DNA of 64,000 bases from Clostridiales bacterium (GTDB lineage Bacteria > Bacillota > Clostridia > Christensenellales > Aristaeellaceae): the NCBI GenBank assembly GCA_012728815.1, contig JAAYEI010000068.1:1-64000 (forward strand), given 5' to 3'. This document shows, piece after piece, positions 50,182-58,136 of this stretch. The position numbers and the translations under genes are program-made. Below the pieces are notes generated by a model. It was not told the origin of the DNA, did no database searches, and worked only from the letters and a program-made list of their open reading frames with translations. Positions within the stretch are counted from its first letter, which is position 1; each line of letters opens with the position of its first letter.

Positions 50182-50787
50182 ATGGAAGATCTGTTGAACC
50201 TCAAAGAAGCGAAAGACCTGTTGGCGTGGGCGGCATCCCAGAACCCCGGTGCCTGGGTCGCTCACAGCCAAACGGTCGCCCGCGCGGCCGGGACCATCGC
50301 GAGGGCCTGCGGAATGGATGAAAAGCGCTGTGAGGCGCTGGGCTTGCTACATGACATCGGCCGCTACCGTGGCAAGGCTTCCTTTGAACACGTCATCGCC
50401 GGCTATGACCTGATGATGGAGAAAGGCTGGCCATCAGCGGCCAGGGTGTGCCTGACCCATTCCTTTCCGCTTCAGGATATCAGGGTTTATCATGGTACAA
50501 TCGACTGCAGGCCGGAGGACTATGAACGGGCGAAAGGCCTGTTGGCGCGGGTGGTTTATGATGATGAGATCCGCCTGATCCAACTGTGTGATGCCATCAG
50601 CCTGCCCACAGGCGTCACCGTGATGGAAAAACGCCTGCTGGAGGTGGGCATGCGCCATGGCCTAAGCCCGGATACAACGCGAAAATGGCAGGCCTTTCTT
50701 GACTTGAAGGCCCTGTTTGACAAGCGCTGCAGACAGAATATTTATCGCCTGTTTTCAGACGAAATGACCAGGGATCTATTTGGTTGA
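50182..50787 (+). CDS. HD-domain phosphohydrolase
   Basis: The 201-residue protein has an HD metal site: His in VAHSQTVAR (about residue 28), the HD pair in LGLLHDIGRYRG (about 57-58), a later His in CLTHSFPLQD, and Asp in LIQLCDAISLP. HD proteins hydrolyse nucleotides or phosphoesters; substrate is unknown. The ATG follows ggaggc. Its 3' end overlaps the converging psuG by 12 bases. Transcription must come from read-through of the rpsT terminator or an unseen promoter. Confidence 0.82.
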   Translation: MEDLLNLKEAKDLLAWAASQNPGAWVAHSQTVARAAGTIARACGMDEKRCEALGLLHDIGRYRGKASFEHVIAGYDLMMEKGWPSAARVCLTHSFPLQDIRVYHGTIDCRPEDYERAKGLLARVVYDDEIRLIQLCDAISLPTGVTVMEKRLLEVGMRHGLSPDTTRKWQAFLDLKALFDKRCRQNIYRLFSDEMTRDLFG

Positions 50788-51690
50788 CAGGGCGGCAGCG
50801 ATCCTGGCCGCCAGACGCACATTGTTGAACACCAGTTGAATATTGGCCTTCAGGGACTTGCCACCGGTCAATTCCACCACCCTGGCCAGCAGGTAGGGGG
50901 TGACGTCCTTGCCTTTGATGCCCTGAGCCTGGGCTTCCTCCAGGGCCTGTTCTATCGCTTGGTCAATTTTGTCTGCCGGCAGCGCGAATTCCTCCGGGAT
51001 GGGGTTGGTGACCAGCATCCCGCCAGGGTAATGCATCTCCTGCTGCGCCTTGATCATCCCGGCGATTTCCCCGGGCGTGTCTGCGCGCAGGGGAACGGCA
51101 AACTTGCTCTTGTTGGTGTAAAAGGCCGGCAGCACATCGGTTTGATAACCGATCACCGGAACGCCTTTTGTTTCCAGGTATTCCATCGTCAGCCCAATGT
51201 CCAGGATGCTCTTGGCGCCGGCACAGACCACGGCCACCGGTGTCATGGCCAGTTCCTCCAGGTCCGCCGAGATGTCCATGCTGGTCTCGGCGCCCCTGTG
51301 GACACCGCCGATGCCGCCTGTGGCAAACACATGGATGCCAGCCATGGCGGCGATGATCATGGTGGCGGCCACCGTGGTGGCGCCGTCCTGCCCCTGCGCC
51401 ACCAGGCCGGGCAGGTCCCGCCGGCTGGCCTTGCGCATCCGCGGCCCGGCCTTGCCCAGGTACTCAATCTGCTCATCCGTCAGCCCGGCACACAGCTTGC
51501 CGCCCAGCACCGCGATGGTGGCCGGTTCCGCGCCCTGATCACGCGCCAGGGCCTCACACTGGCGGGCGGTTTCCACATTTTGCGGGTAGGGCATGCCATG
51601 GCTGATGATTGTGCTTTCCAGCGCGATGACCGGCCTGTGTTCCTTCAGCGCCGCACGCACGGCAGGGGAGAGCTGCAGGTGCTGGTTCAT
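50776..51690 (-). CDS. psuG: Pseudouridine-5'-phosphate glycosidase
   Basis: The 304-residue enzyme splits pseudouridine 5'-phosphate into uracil and ribose 5-phosphate. Signatures are VIALESTIISHGMPYPQN, GGKLCAGLT, KASRRDLP (catalytic Lys), FATGGIGGVHRG and NPIPEEFALP. The kinase that makes its substrate lies immediately upstream. The ATG follows agaggt. Confidence 0.95.
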   Translation of the reverse strand: MNQHLQLSPAVRAALKEHRPVIALESTIISHGMPYPQNVETARQCEALARDQGAEPATIAVLGGKLCAGLTDEQIEYLGKAGPRMRKASRRDLPGLVAQGQDGATTVAATMIIAAMAGIHVFATGGIGGVHRGAETSMDISADLEELAMTPVAVVCAGAKSILDIGLTMEYLETKGVPVIGYQTDVLPAFYTNKSKFAVPLRADTPGEIAGMIKAQQEMHYPGGMLVTNPIPEEFALPADKIDQAIEQALEEAQAQGIKGKDVTPYLLARVVELTGGKSLKANIQLVFNNVRLAARIAAALSTK

Positions 51691-51699
51691 AGGTACCTC

Positions 51700-52569
51700 T
51701 TACATCTTTTCGGTCGTGGTGTGCTGTGTCCGCAGGAAATCCGCGGCGGCTGCGATGCCTGCCTGCGCCGATAGCGCGGTGGGCAGCTTGCGGGCCAGGG
51801 CCAGGGCCAGCCCCGCGGTCATGGCGTCCCCGGCGCCGGTCTGGCTGACAGCGGGCTGGGGCGGGGCGGACAGGTGGCCAGTGTTGTGCCGGTCAGCAAA
51901 ATACAGGCCTTCGCGCCCCAGGGAAACAAACACCTGCCGCACGCCCTGCTCCAGCAGGAAACGGGCTGCGTCCTCCACACTGTCCTGGCCGGTGAGCGCC
52001 TGCGCCTCCATCAGGTTGGGCTTGATGGCCTGCAGGTGAGGAAGGATAGGCAGCAAACGGCGGCACTTGGCCGCGCTGACCGGGTCGGCAATCAGGGGCA
52101 GGTTCAGGGTGCTGGCCAGGTCAAGCAGCGCCTGCTCGCTCAGGTTGGCGTCCAGCACGCAGGCGTCAAAGCCGGAAAGCCCGGACAGCGCCGCCATCAG
52201 GGCAGGGCCGCTGAAGGCGTCCATGGCCCGCATGTCATTGATGGCGGCTGCCATGTCACCATCCGCGCCGTGGATGGCCAGGTAGGTTGGGCTGGGGAAG
52301 TCGGTCTGCACAGCATGGCTTAAGCCGATGCCCCGCGCCTGGCAGTCAGCCTGCAATACACCTGCTGTCTGGTCATTGCCCAGCGGGCAGAGCAGCTCCA
52401 CCCGGGCACCCAGGCTGGCCAGCTGCTGGGCGATGTTGCGCCCCACGCCGCCAGGCCGGCTGGTGATGGTGCCGGGCAGGGAATCCCCGGGCACAAAAGC
52501 ACCGCCAGCGTGACCCAGGATGTCGAGGTTCATGCCGCCAATCACCAGCAACGCAGCCCGACTGTTCAT
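51700..52569 (-). CDS. psuK: PfkB-family kinase, probable pseudouridine kinase
   Basis: The 289-residue PfkB-type kinase has the N-terminal GGMNLDILG, substrate motif RPGGVGRNIAQQLASLG, and the C-terminal catalytic signature QTGAGDAMTAGLALAL with the base Asp. PfkB kinases have many substrates; the adjacent psuG makes pseudouridine the best guess. The ATG at 52569 overlaps the queA stop (ATGA), so it is translated with queA. Confidence 0.88.
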   Translation of the reverse strand: MNSRAALLVIGGMNLDILGHAGGAFVPGDSLPGTITSRPGGVGRNIAQQLASLGARVELLCPLGNDQTAGVLQADCQARGIGLSHAVQTDFPSPTYLAIHGADGDMAAAINDMRAMDAFSGPALMAALSGLSGFDACVLDANLSEQALLDLASTLNLPLIADPVSAAKCRRLLPILPHLQAIKPNLMEAQALTGQDSVEDAARFLLEQGVRQVFVSLGREGLYFADRHNTGHLSAPPQPAVSQTGAGDAMTAGLALALARKLPTALSAQAGIAAAADFLRTQHTTTEKM

Positions 52570-53606
52570 GGCACCAGCCCCCTTCCAATCAGCATGCAAT
52601 CACCAAAGCTGAAAAAGCGGTAGCGTTCCCTCACCGCCTCCTCATAGGCCGCCAGCGCACGCTCCCGCCCCATGAAGGCGGACACCAGCATCAGCAAGGT
52701 GCTCTGCGGCAGGTGAAAGTTGGTCAGCAGCACATCCACCGCGCGGAAACGGTGGCCAGGCGTGATGAACATGTCCGTCATGCCGCTGCCAGCCTGTACC
52801 TGGCCCTGCGCATCCGAGATGGTTTCCAGCGTGCGCACGCTGGTGGTGCCCACACACACCACGCGGCCACCCCGCGCCCGGGCCTGGTTGATGGCGCTGG
52901 CAGCACCCTCATCCACCTGGTACCATTCTTCGTGCATCTTGTGCGCTGACAGGTCCTCTTCCTTGACCGGACGGAAGGTGCCCAGGCCTACATGCAGCAG
53001 CAGGCTTGCCACCTGCACGCCCTGCGCCTGCAGCCTGTCCAGCATCCCGGTGGTGAAGTGCAGCCCGGCTGTGGGCGCGGCCGCGCTGCCTTCCTCCCGG
53101 GCATAGACGGTCTGGTAGCGGGCCTGGTCATCCAGCTGCCGGTGGATGTAGGGGGGGAGCGGCATTTTGCCCAAGCGCTCCAGCAGCTGTTCAAACACCC
53201 CCTGGTAAGCCATGCGCACCACGCGCCCGCCAAAGTCCGTGCTGTCCAGCACCGTGGCCACCAGCTCGCCCTGGCCAAATCGTACCCTGGCGCCAGGCAT
53301 CAGGCGGCGCCCGGGTTTGACCAGCGCTTCCCAGTCCGTCAAGTTCAGCCTGCGCAGCAGCAGCACCTCACAGCCGATGCCGCTGCCCTCCTTGACACCC
53401 AGCAAGCGGGCGGGAATCACACGGCTGCGGTTGATGACCAACACGTCACCAGCGCGCAGGTAGGCCGGCAGGTCCAAAAAAGACCGGTGTGCCACCCCGG
53501 CCCGGTCACGGTTGCAGACCAGCATGCGGCTGCTGTCACGCGCCGCAGGCGGCGCCTGCGCGATCAGCTCCTCTGGCAGGTGGTAGGCGAAGTCACTGGT
53601 CTTCAT
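52566..53606 (-). CDS. queA: S-adenosylmethionine:tRNA ribosyltransferase-isomerase
   Basis: The 346-residue enzyme transfers the ribosyl part of SAM to preQ1 in tRNA, forming epoxyqueuosine. Signatures are [13 protein letters not shown] at the start, [37 protein letters not shown] and [15 protein letters not shown]. It overlaps ruvB by 14 bases and has no clear SD, pointing to translational coupling. The usual neighbour tgt is not here. Confidence 0.97.
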   Translation of the reverse strand: MKTSDFAYHLPEELIAQAPPAARDSSRMLVCNRDRAGVAHRSFLDLPAYLRAGDVLVINRSRVIPARLLGVKEGSGIGCEVLLLRRLNLTDWEALVKPGRRLMPGARVRFGQGELVATVLDSTDFGGRVVRMAYQGVFEQLLERLGKMPLPPYIHRQLDDQARYQTVYAREEGSAAAPTAGLHFTTGMLDRLQAQGVQVASLLLHVGLGTFRPVKEEDLSAHKMHEEWYQVDEGAASAINQARARGGRVVCVGTTSVRTLETISDAQGQVQAGSGMTDMFITPGHRFRAVDVLLTNFHLPQSTLLMLVSAFMGRERALAAYEEAVRERYRFFSFGDCMLIGRGLVP

Positions 53607-54636
53607 TTAAAAAGTTGATCTGCGGGTCAAGGGCCTGCTGTGCGGGCTGTCGGCCCAGGTGCAGGTAGGCGGCCGGCGTGGCCAGGCGGCCCCTGGGCGT
53701 GCGCTGGATAAAGCCCAGCTGCAGCAGAAAGGGCTCATACACATCCTCTATGGTCAGCGCGTCCTCGCCGGTGGCCGCCGCCAGGGTGTCCAGCCCCACC
53801 GGGCCCCCTGAAAACTTGTCGATCATGGTCAGCAGCACGTTGCGGTCCACCTTGTCCAGGCCCAACTCGTCCACCTCCAGCAGGTTGAGGCCTTCGTTGG
53901 CCACCTGGCGGGTGATGCGCCCGTCTGCCTTGACCTGGGCATAATCGCGCACGCGCTTGAGCATCCGGTTGGCGATGCGGGGGGTGCCCCGGCTGCGCCT
54001 GGCAATCTCGATGATGCCATCCTCCTCCGCCGGCATGCCCAGGATGGAGGAGGAACGCTTGACAATCTGTGCCAGCTGCTCAGACGTATACAGTTCCAGG
54101 CGGAACATCATCCCGAAGCGGTCGCGCAGCGGCGCTGACAGCTGCCCCGCGCGCGTGGTGGCGCCCACCAGGGTGAAATGGGGCAAATCCAGCCGCATGG
54201 AGCGCGCGGTGGGCCCTTTGCCGATCATGATGTCCAGGGCAAAGTCCTCCATCGCGGGGTAGAGCACCTCCTCCACCGCGCGGGAGAGGCGGTGGATCTC
54301 ATCAATGAACAGGATGTCCCCGGCGTTGAGGTTGGTAAGGATGGCGGCCAGGTCGCCCGGCCGGTCAATGGCGGGGCCTGAGGTCACGCGGATGTTCTGG
54401 CCCATTTCCGCGGCCACGATGGTGGCCAGCGTGGTCTTGCCCAGGCCCGGGGGGCCGTAGAGCAGCATGTGGTCCAGCGCGTCGCGGCGCTTGAGCGCCG
54501 CGTGGATGTAGATGTTCAGGTTTTCCTTCACCGCGTCCTGTCCGATGTATTCGCGCAGGCTGCGCGGCCGCAGGGAAAGGTCGCCCTCCCTGTCCTCCTC
54601 GCGGTAGCCGGCCATGACCAAACGCTCGTCCTGCAT
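53593..54636 (-). CDS. ruvB: Holliday junction DNA helicase RuvB
   Basis: The 347-residue AAA+ motor drives branch migration with RuvA. It has the RuvB start [12 protein letters not shown], Walker [10 protein letters not shown], Walker [11 protein letters not shown], sensor [18 protein letters not shown] and arginine-finger region, and the C-terminal DNA-binding winged helix with [13 protein letters not shown]. The stop of ruvA lies three bases upstream of the start. Confidence 0.97.
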   Translation of the reverse strand: MQDERLVMAGYREEDREGDLSLRPRSLREYIGQDAVKENLNIYIHAALKRRDALDHMLLYGPPGLGKTTLATIVAAEMGQNIRVTSGPAIDRPGDLAAILTNLNAGDILFIDEIHRLSRAVEEVLYPAMEDFALDIMIGKGPTARSMRLDLPHFTLVGATTRAGQLSAPLRDRFGMMFRLELYTSEQLAQIVKRSSSILGMPAEEDGIIEIARRSRGTPRIANRMLKRVRDYAQVKADGRITRQVANEGLNLLEVDELGLDKVDRNVLLTMIDKFSGGPVGLDTLAAATGEDALTIEDVYEPFLLQLGFIQRTPRGRLATPAAYLHLGRQPAQQALDPQINFLNEDQ

Positions 54637-54639
54637 GGT

Positions 54640-55251
54640 TTATCCTTTCATCATGGAGCGCAGCGCCTGGCGCACCAGCTCGTCCGCGGGCAGGTCTGCG
54701 CCTGCCTGGTGGGCGCGGGACACCGCCAGCGCCGCTTCGCTCTGGCTGTAGCCCAGCGCGGCCAGCGCCTGAATGGCCTCCCCGACCGCGCCGGCCTGGG
54801 GGGTGGCGCTGGTGGCAGGCAGACTGCCCAGGCTGTCTGTAAAGTCTTCCTTGCTCAGGCGGTCCTTCAGTTCCAGCGCGATGCGCTGGGCGGTCTTCTT
54901 GCCGATGCCAGGTGCCCGGGTGAGCATCTGCACATCCTCTGTGAGGATGGCCAGGGTGAGGTCCTTGAGCGGCATGGCGCTCAGCACGTTCAGCGCGGTG
55001 CGCGGCCCGATGCCGGAGATGGTGTTCAGGTGCAGAAACATGGTGCGTTCCTCGCGGCCCTCAAAACCAAACAGCTCCATCGCGTCATCCCGCACCGACA
55101 GCCAGGTGTACACCCGGAAAAATTCCCCCTTGGCGGGCAGGGCGGACAGCAATGCCTGGGTGCACAGCACCTGGTAGCCCACGCCACCGACGTTGAGCAC
55201 CAGTTCATTGTTGGCCTTGCTCTCCACCAGGCCTTCCAAAAATGCGTACAT
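54640..55251 (-). CDS. ruvA: Holliday junction branch migration protein RuvA
   Basis: The 203-residue protein has an OB-fold N-terminal domain, helix-hairpin-helix motifs SGIGPRTALNVLS and PGIGKKTAQRIALELKDRL (about residues 70-130), and a C-terminal RuvB-contacting domain (about 150-203) joined by an Ala/Thr/Pro linker. SD agagga precedes the ATG. It lies between ruvC and ruvB. Confidence 0.97.
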   Translation of the reverse strand: MYAFLEGLVESKANNELVLNVGGVGYQVLCTQALLSALPAKGEFFRVYTWLSVRDDAMELFGFEGREERTMFLHLNTISGIGPRTALNVLSAMPLKDLTLAILTEDVQMLTRAPGIGKKTAQRIALELKDRLSKEDFTDSLGSLPATSATPQAGAVGEAIQALAALGYSQSEAALAVSRAHQAGADLPADELVRQALRSMMKG

Positions 55252-55260
55252 GCCGTTCCT

Positions 55261-55758
55261 CTACTTCATCAAGTGATGCTGGCCAAAGCGGCCTGCGTTG
55301 AAATGGGTCAGTGCCGCGGCAACCGCGTCCGCGGCGTCATCGGGCTTGGGGTGTGTGGGCAGGCCCAGCAGCAGCTTGACCATCTGCTGCACCTGCATCT
55401 TCTCCGCCTTCCCATAGCCCACCACCGCCTGCTTGATCTGCATGGGGGTGTACTCAAAGAGCTGCTGGGTGTAGTTGGCACAGCGGCAAATGGCCACCCC
55501 CCGCGCGGCGCCCACGGTAAAGGCGGTGGTCACGTTGCGCGCGAAAAACAATTGCTCAAACACGATGGCTTCGGGTTCGTACAGGCTGAGCAACTGGGCC
55601 ACCTGGGTGTCAATTTCAGACAAACGCCGGGGGAGGGGGGTGTCCGGCTGGGTGGTGATGACGCCGCAGGCGACAAACCGTGGTTTGTGACCCTCTGAAC
55701 GTATCAGCCCCCAGCCCATGGTTGCCAGGCCCGGATCTATCCCCAAAATGCGCATCAT
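55261..55758 (-). CDS. ruvC: Crossover junction endodeoxyribonuclease RuvC
   Basis: The 165-residue resolvase cleaves Holliday junctions. Its catalytic acids are visible: Asp in ILGIDPG, Glu in IVFEQLFFARN, and two Asp in DAADAVAAALTH. Two adjacent ATG codons (55758, 55755) are possible starts, with aaaggggg upstream. The stop lies nine bases before ruvA. Confidence 0.96.
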   Translation of the reverse strand: MMRILGIDPGLATMGWGLIRSEGHKPRFVACGVITTQPDTPLPRRLSEIDTQVAQLLSLYEPEAIVFEQLFFARNVTTAFTVGAARGVAICRCANYTQQLFEYTPMQIKQAVVGYGKAEKMQVQQMVKLLLGLPTHPKPDDAADAVAAALTHFNAGRFGQHHLMK

Positions 55759-55818
55759 CTGCCCCCTTTGCCTGTCATCTTACCGGGTTGCCCGGCCGGC
55801 TGTCAATGAAGCGCAAGG

Positions 55819-58005
55819 CTACAGCAGCCGGCGCAGCATGTCTTCCACATGCGCGCGCGCCAGGCTCGCGCTGTGGGCGGACTCGGCCTGGGTGATGGCG
55901 CTGTCGCCCATCAAGCCCAGAAACTGGCTCACCTTCAGGCCCAGGGCATCCTGCATCAGGGGGTCCGCGCCGCGGGCGCTGACCAGATAATAGCACAGCA
56001 GTGAATCCTGCTGGCCGATGCGGTGGGCACGGTCCTCTGCCTGGGAATGTACCGCGGGGGACCAGTCCAATTCCCCAAACACCACGCAGGTGGCTTCCTG
56101 CAGGTTCAGCCCTGAGGCCGACCGTAGCGAGATGCAGCACAGCGCGGTGCGGCCGGACACGAAGCGCTGCACGGCCTGATCCTTTTGCGCGGCGGTTTCC
56201 CGCCCGGTGATGAAGGCGGGGGAATACCGCCTCAACTCCTTCTTGTACAGGTCCATCACCGCATGATGGTGGGCAAACAGCAGCACCTTTTCGTCGTTGT
56301 CCAGCAGCGCCCGCACAAACTGGCACACATAGGGCGCCTTGGCGATGCCGCTGGCCTGGCGCTCAGACTGGGACAGGCGGCCCTCCGCCAGCGCGCGCTG
56401 GGAAGGGCTCAGGTCCGGGTTGCTGGCAAAAGCGCGCAGCTGATCCACCACCGGCTTCATCAGCTTGTCAAACAGGGCGTCGTCCGCGTCCACCTGGCTG
56501 ACCAGCCGGCGCTTGTCGGGCAGCTCTGGCAGCACCTCCTTCTTGGTGCGGCGCAGCATAAGCCCTTCCCGGCGCAGGTGGTCGCCCAGCCAGTCCGGGT
56601 GGATGACCACCGCGTTGCCATAGCCATAGCACCATTCCCGGGTGAAGGAGTCCCAGTCGCCCAGCAGGTGATAGTCCAGAATGTTCACCACATTCCAGAT
56701 CTCCCCGCCCTGGTTGTAAATGGGGGTGCCGGACAAGCCGTACACCCGCTCCACTGCCCCTGCCAGCAGGCTGGCCGCGCTGTACTTCTCGGTGCCCCGG
56801 TGGCGCAGTTCCTGAATTTCGTCAAACACCACGGCTTGAAGGGGCAGCCCGGGCAGCGCCTGTTTCCAGCCGCGCAACAGCAAATAATGGATCAGGTAGA
56901 TGTCCGCCGGCGGCAGGTCATAGGGGGTCAGGCCACGGATCTGGTGCACCACCGGCGCGCGGCCTTCCATGGACAGGAAGCGCGTGATTTCCGCTGCCCA
57001 GTTGCTCACCAGGTGGGGTGGCACCACCACCATGGCCGGAAAGCTGCCGGTGGATGCCAGCGCCGCCAGGGTCTGCACCGTCTTGCCCAGGCCCATCTCA
57101 TCGGCCAGCAACCCACGCTGGCTGTGCACCAGCCAGCTGGCGCCGTACTCCTGAAAGGGGCGCAGGCTGCCCTGAAAATACCCGCTTGTGTTTTCATAAG
57201 CGGGCGCCGCCAGGCGGAAGGATTCCCGGCTGATGTAATGCTGCCTGGCCTCCTGAAGCGCCTGCTGCCAGCGCTCCTGGTCTGCGGGCATGATGGCCAG
57301 GGGATAGCGCTGCATGAGCCAGTTGAGCTCCCCCACCAGACGCCGGTGCGCGCTGAAGCGGGCAACGCCCCGCTTGCCCGCGTCCGCCCCGGGGAACAGC
57401 CGCTTGACCATTTCTGTCAGCGCCGGGTCGCCATTGATGACCCAGCGCTTGCCCCGTGCCTGGTATGACAGGGTGCCGTACAGCCGGCCGGTCTGGACGC
57501 TGTCGCGCAGATACGGCGGCAACTGGATGGTGTTCTCCGGGGTTTCGTGCTTGTGCGGCGTGTTCCTGGCAGGTGCCTGCAATGCCGGTGGCAATGGTGA
57601 GGGTTGCGCTGATGCTACCGGGTTGCCCTGGCTGGCTGTCATCCCCCACAAAGCCTGCAGGCTGAGCACCTGGCAGGGCTTGCCCAGAACGGTATCCGGC
57701 AAGGGGAGCGCGCGCTCAGCGATGATCAGCAGCGCCTCTACGCGCGGGGAGGCCAGGTAGCGGGTGGCCTGGGCCAGCAGCGCGCGCCGGTTGGGACGGG
57801 CGCGCTTGATTTCAATGCCCACGCCGCGGGCAAGAAAGTCTATCCGGCAGCGCGGCGCCACCGTGACCTCATGGGCATGGGGAATGCCTGCCTGCTCCAG
57901 GGCCTTGGACACCAGGCTGTGCAGGTCGGTTTCCGTCAGGCTCAGCGGCGCGCGGATCTGACGCACAGCGGACAGGATTTCATTCAAAGTTTCATTGAGA
58001 GGCAA
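55819..58005 (-). CDS. Nuclease-SNF2 helicase fusion protein
   Basis: The 728-residue protein has an N-terminal PD-(D/E)xK nuclease-like domain (about residues 20-100: Asp 56 in RIDFLARG, Glu 65 and Lys 67 in GIEIKRARP). A middle region without recognised motifs follows (about 160-280), then an SNF2 motor: Walker A EMGLGKT (303-309), DEIQ (395-398) in place of DEAH, LSGTP (motif III) and AEDRAHRIGQ (motif VI). SNF2 proteins of the SMARCAL1 type remodel forked DNA. It starts with TTG after aggaggg and heads the run leading to ruvC, 60 bases away. Confidence 0.85.
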   Translation of the reverse strand: MPLNETLNEILSAVRQIRAPLSLTETDLHSLVSKALEQAGIPHAHEVTVAPRCRIDFLARGVGIEIKRARPNRRALLAQATRYLASPRVEALLIIAERALPLPDTVLGKPCQVLSLQALWGMTASQGNPVASAQPSPLPPALQAPARNTPHKHETPENTIQLPPYLRDSVQTGRLYGTLSYQARGKRWVINGDPALTEMVKRLFPGADAGKRGVARFSAHRRLVGELNWLMQRYPLAIMPADQERWQQALQEARQHYISRESFRLAAPAYENTSGYFQGSLRPFQEYGASWLVHSQRGLLADEMGLGKTVQTLAALASTGSFPAMVVVPPHLVSNWAAEITRFLSMEGRAPVVHQIRGLTPYDLPPADIYLIHYLLLRGWKQALPGLPLQAVVFDEIQELRHRGTEKYSAASLLAGAVERVYGLSGTPIYNQGGEIWNVVNILDYHLLGDWDSFTREWCYGYGNAVVIHPDWLGDHLRREGLMLRRTKKEVLPELPDKRRLVSQVDADDALFDKLMKPVVDQLRAFASNPDLSPSQRALAEGRLSQSERQASGIAKAPYVCQFVRALLDNDEKVLLFAHHHAVMDLYKKELRRYSPAFITGRETAAQKDQAVQRFVSGRTALCCISLRSASGLNLQEATCVVFGELDWSPAVHSQAEDRAHRIGQQDSLLCYYLVSARGADPLMQDALGLKVSQFLGLMGDSAITQAESAHSASLARAHVEDMLRRLL

Positions 58006-58033
58006 GAAAAAACCCTCCTATTGTTGCGCAATC

Positions 58034-58062
58034 ATTATAGCCTGTGACAGAAATGTTTACAA
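58034..58062 (-). promoter_or_regulatory. Sigma-A promoter of the SNF2-ruvCAB-queA-psuKG run
   Basis: On the minus strand TTGTAA (58057-58062) and a perfect TATAAT (58034-58039) are 17 bases apart, about 30 bases before the helicase start. No other strong promoter is seen before ruvC. Confidence 0.82.
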
Positions 58063-58080
58063 TATATTTATATGTACCCC

Positions 58081-58109
58081 TTGCCCTGTCACATACATTT
58101 TGCTACGAT
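58081..58109 (+). promoter_or_regulatory. Promoter of the L,D-transpeptidase gene
   Basis: TTGCCC (58081-58086), a 17-base spacer and TACGAT (58104-58109) lie about 28 bases before the ATG. Confidence 0.65.
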
Positions 58110-58136
58110 GACCCGGATTTGTGTAAGGAGGGCCGG

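Noticed and set aside
55819..58005. A phage-defence island around the nuclease-SNF2 gene
   Set aside because: All neighbours are conserved housekeeping genes (ruvCAB, queA, L,D-transpeptidase); no methylase, integrase or other defence gene is nearby.
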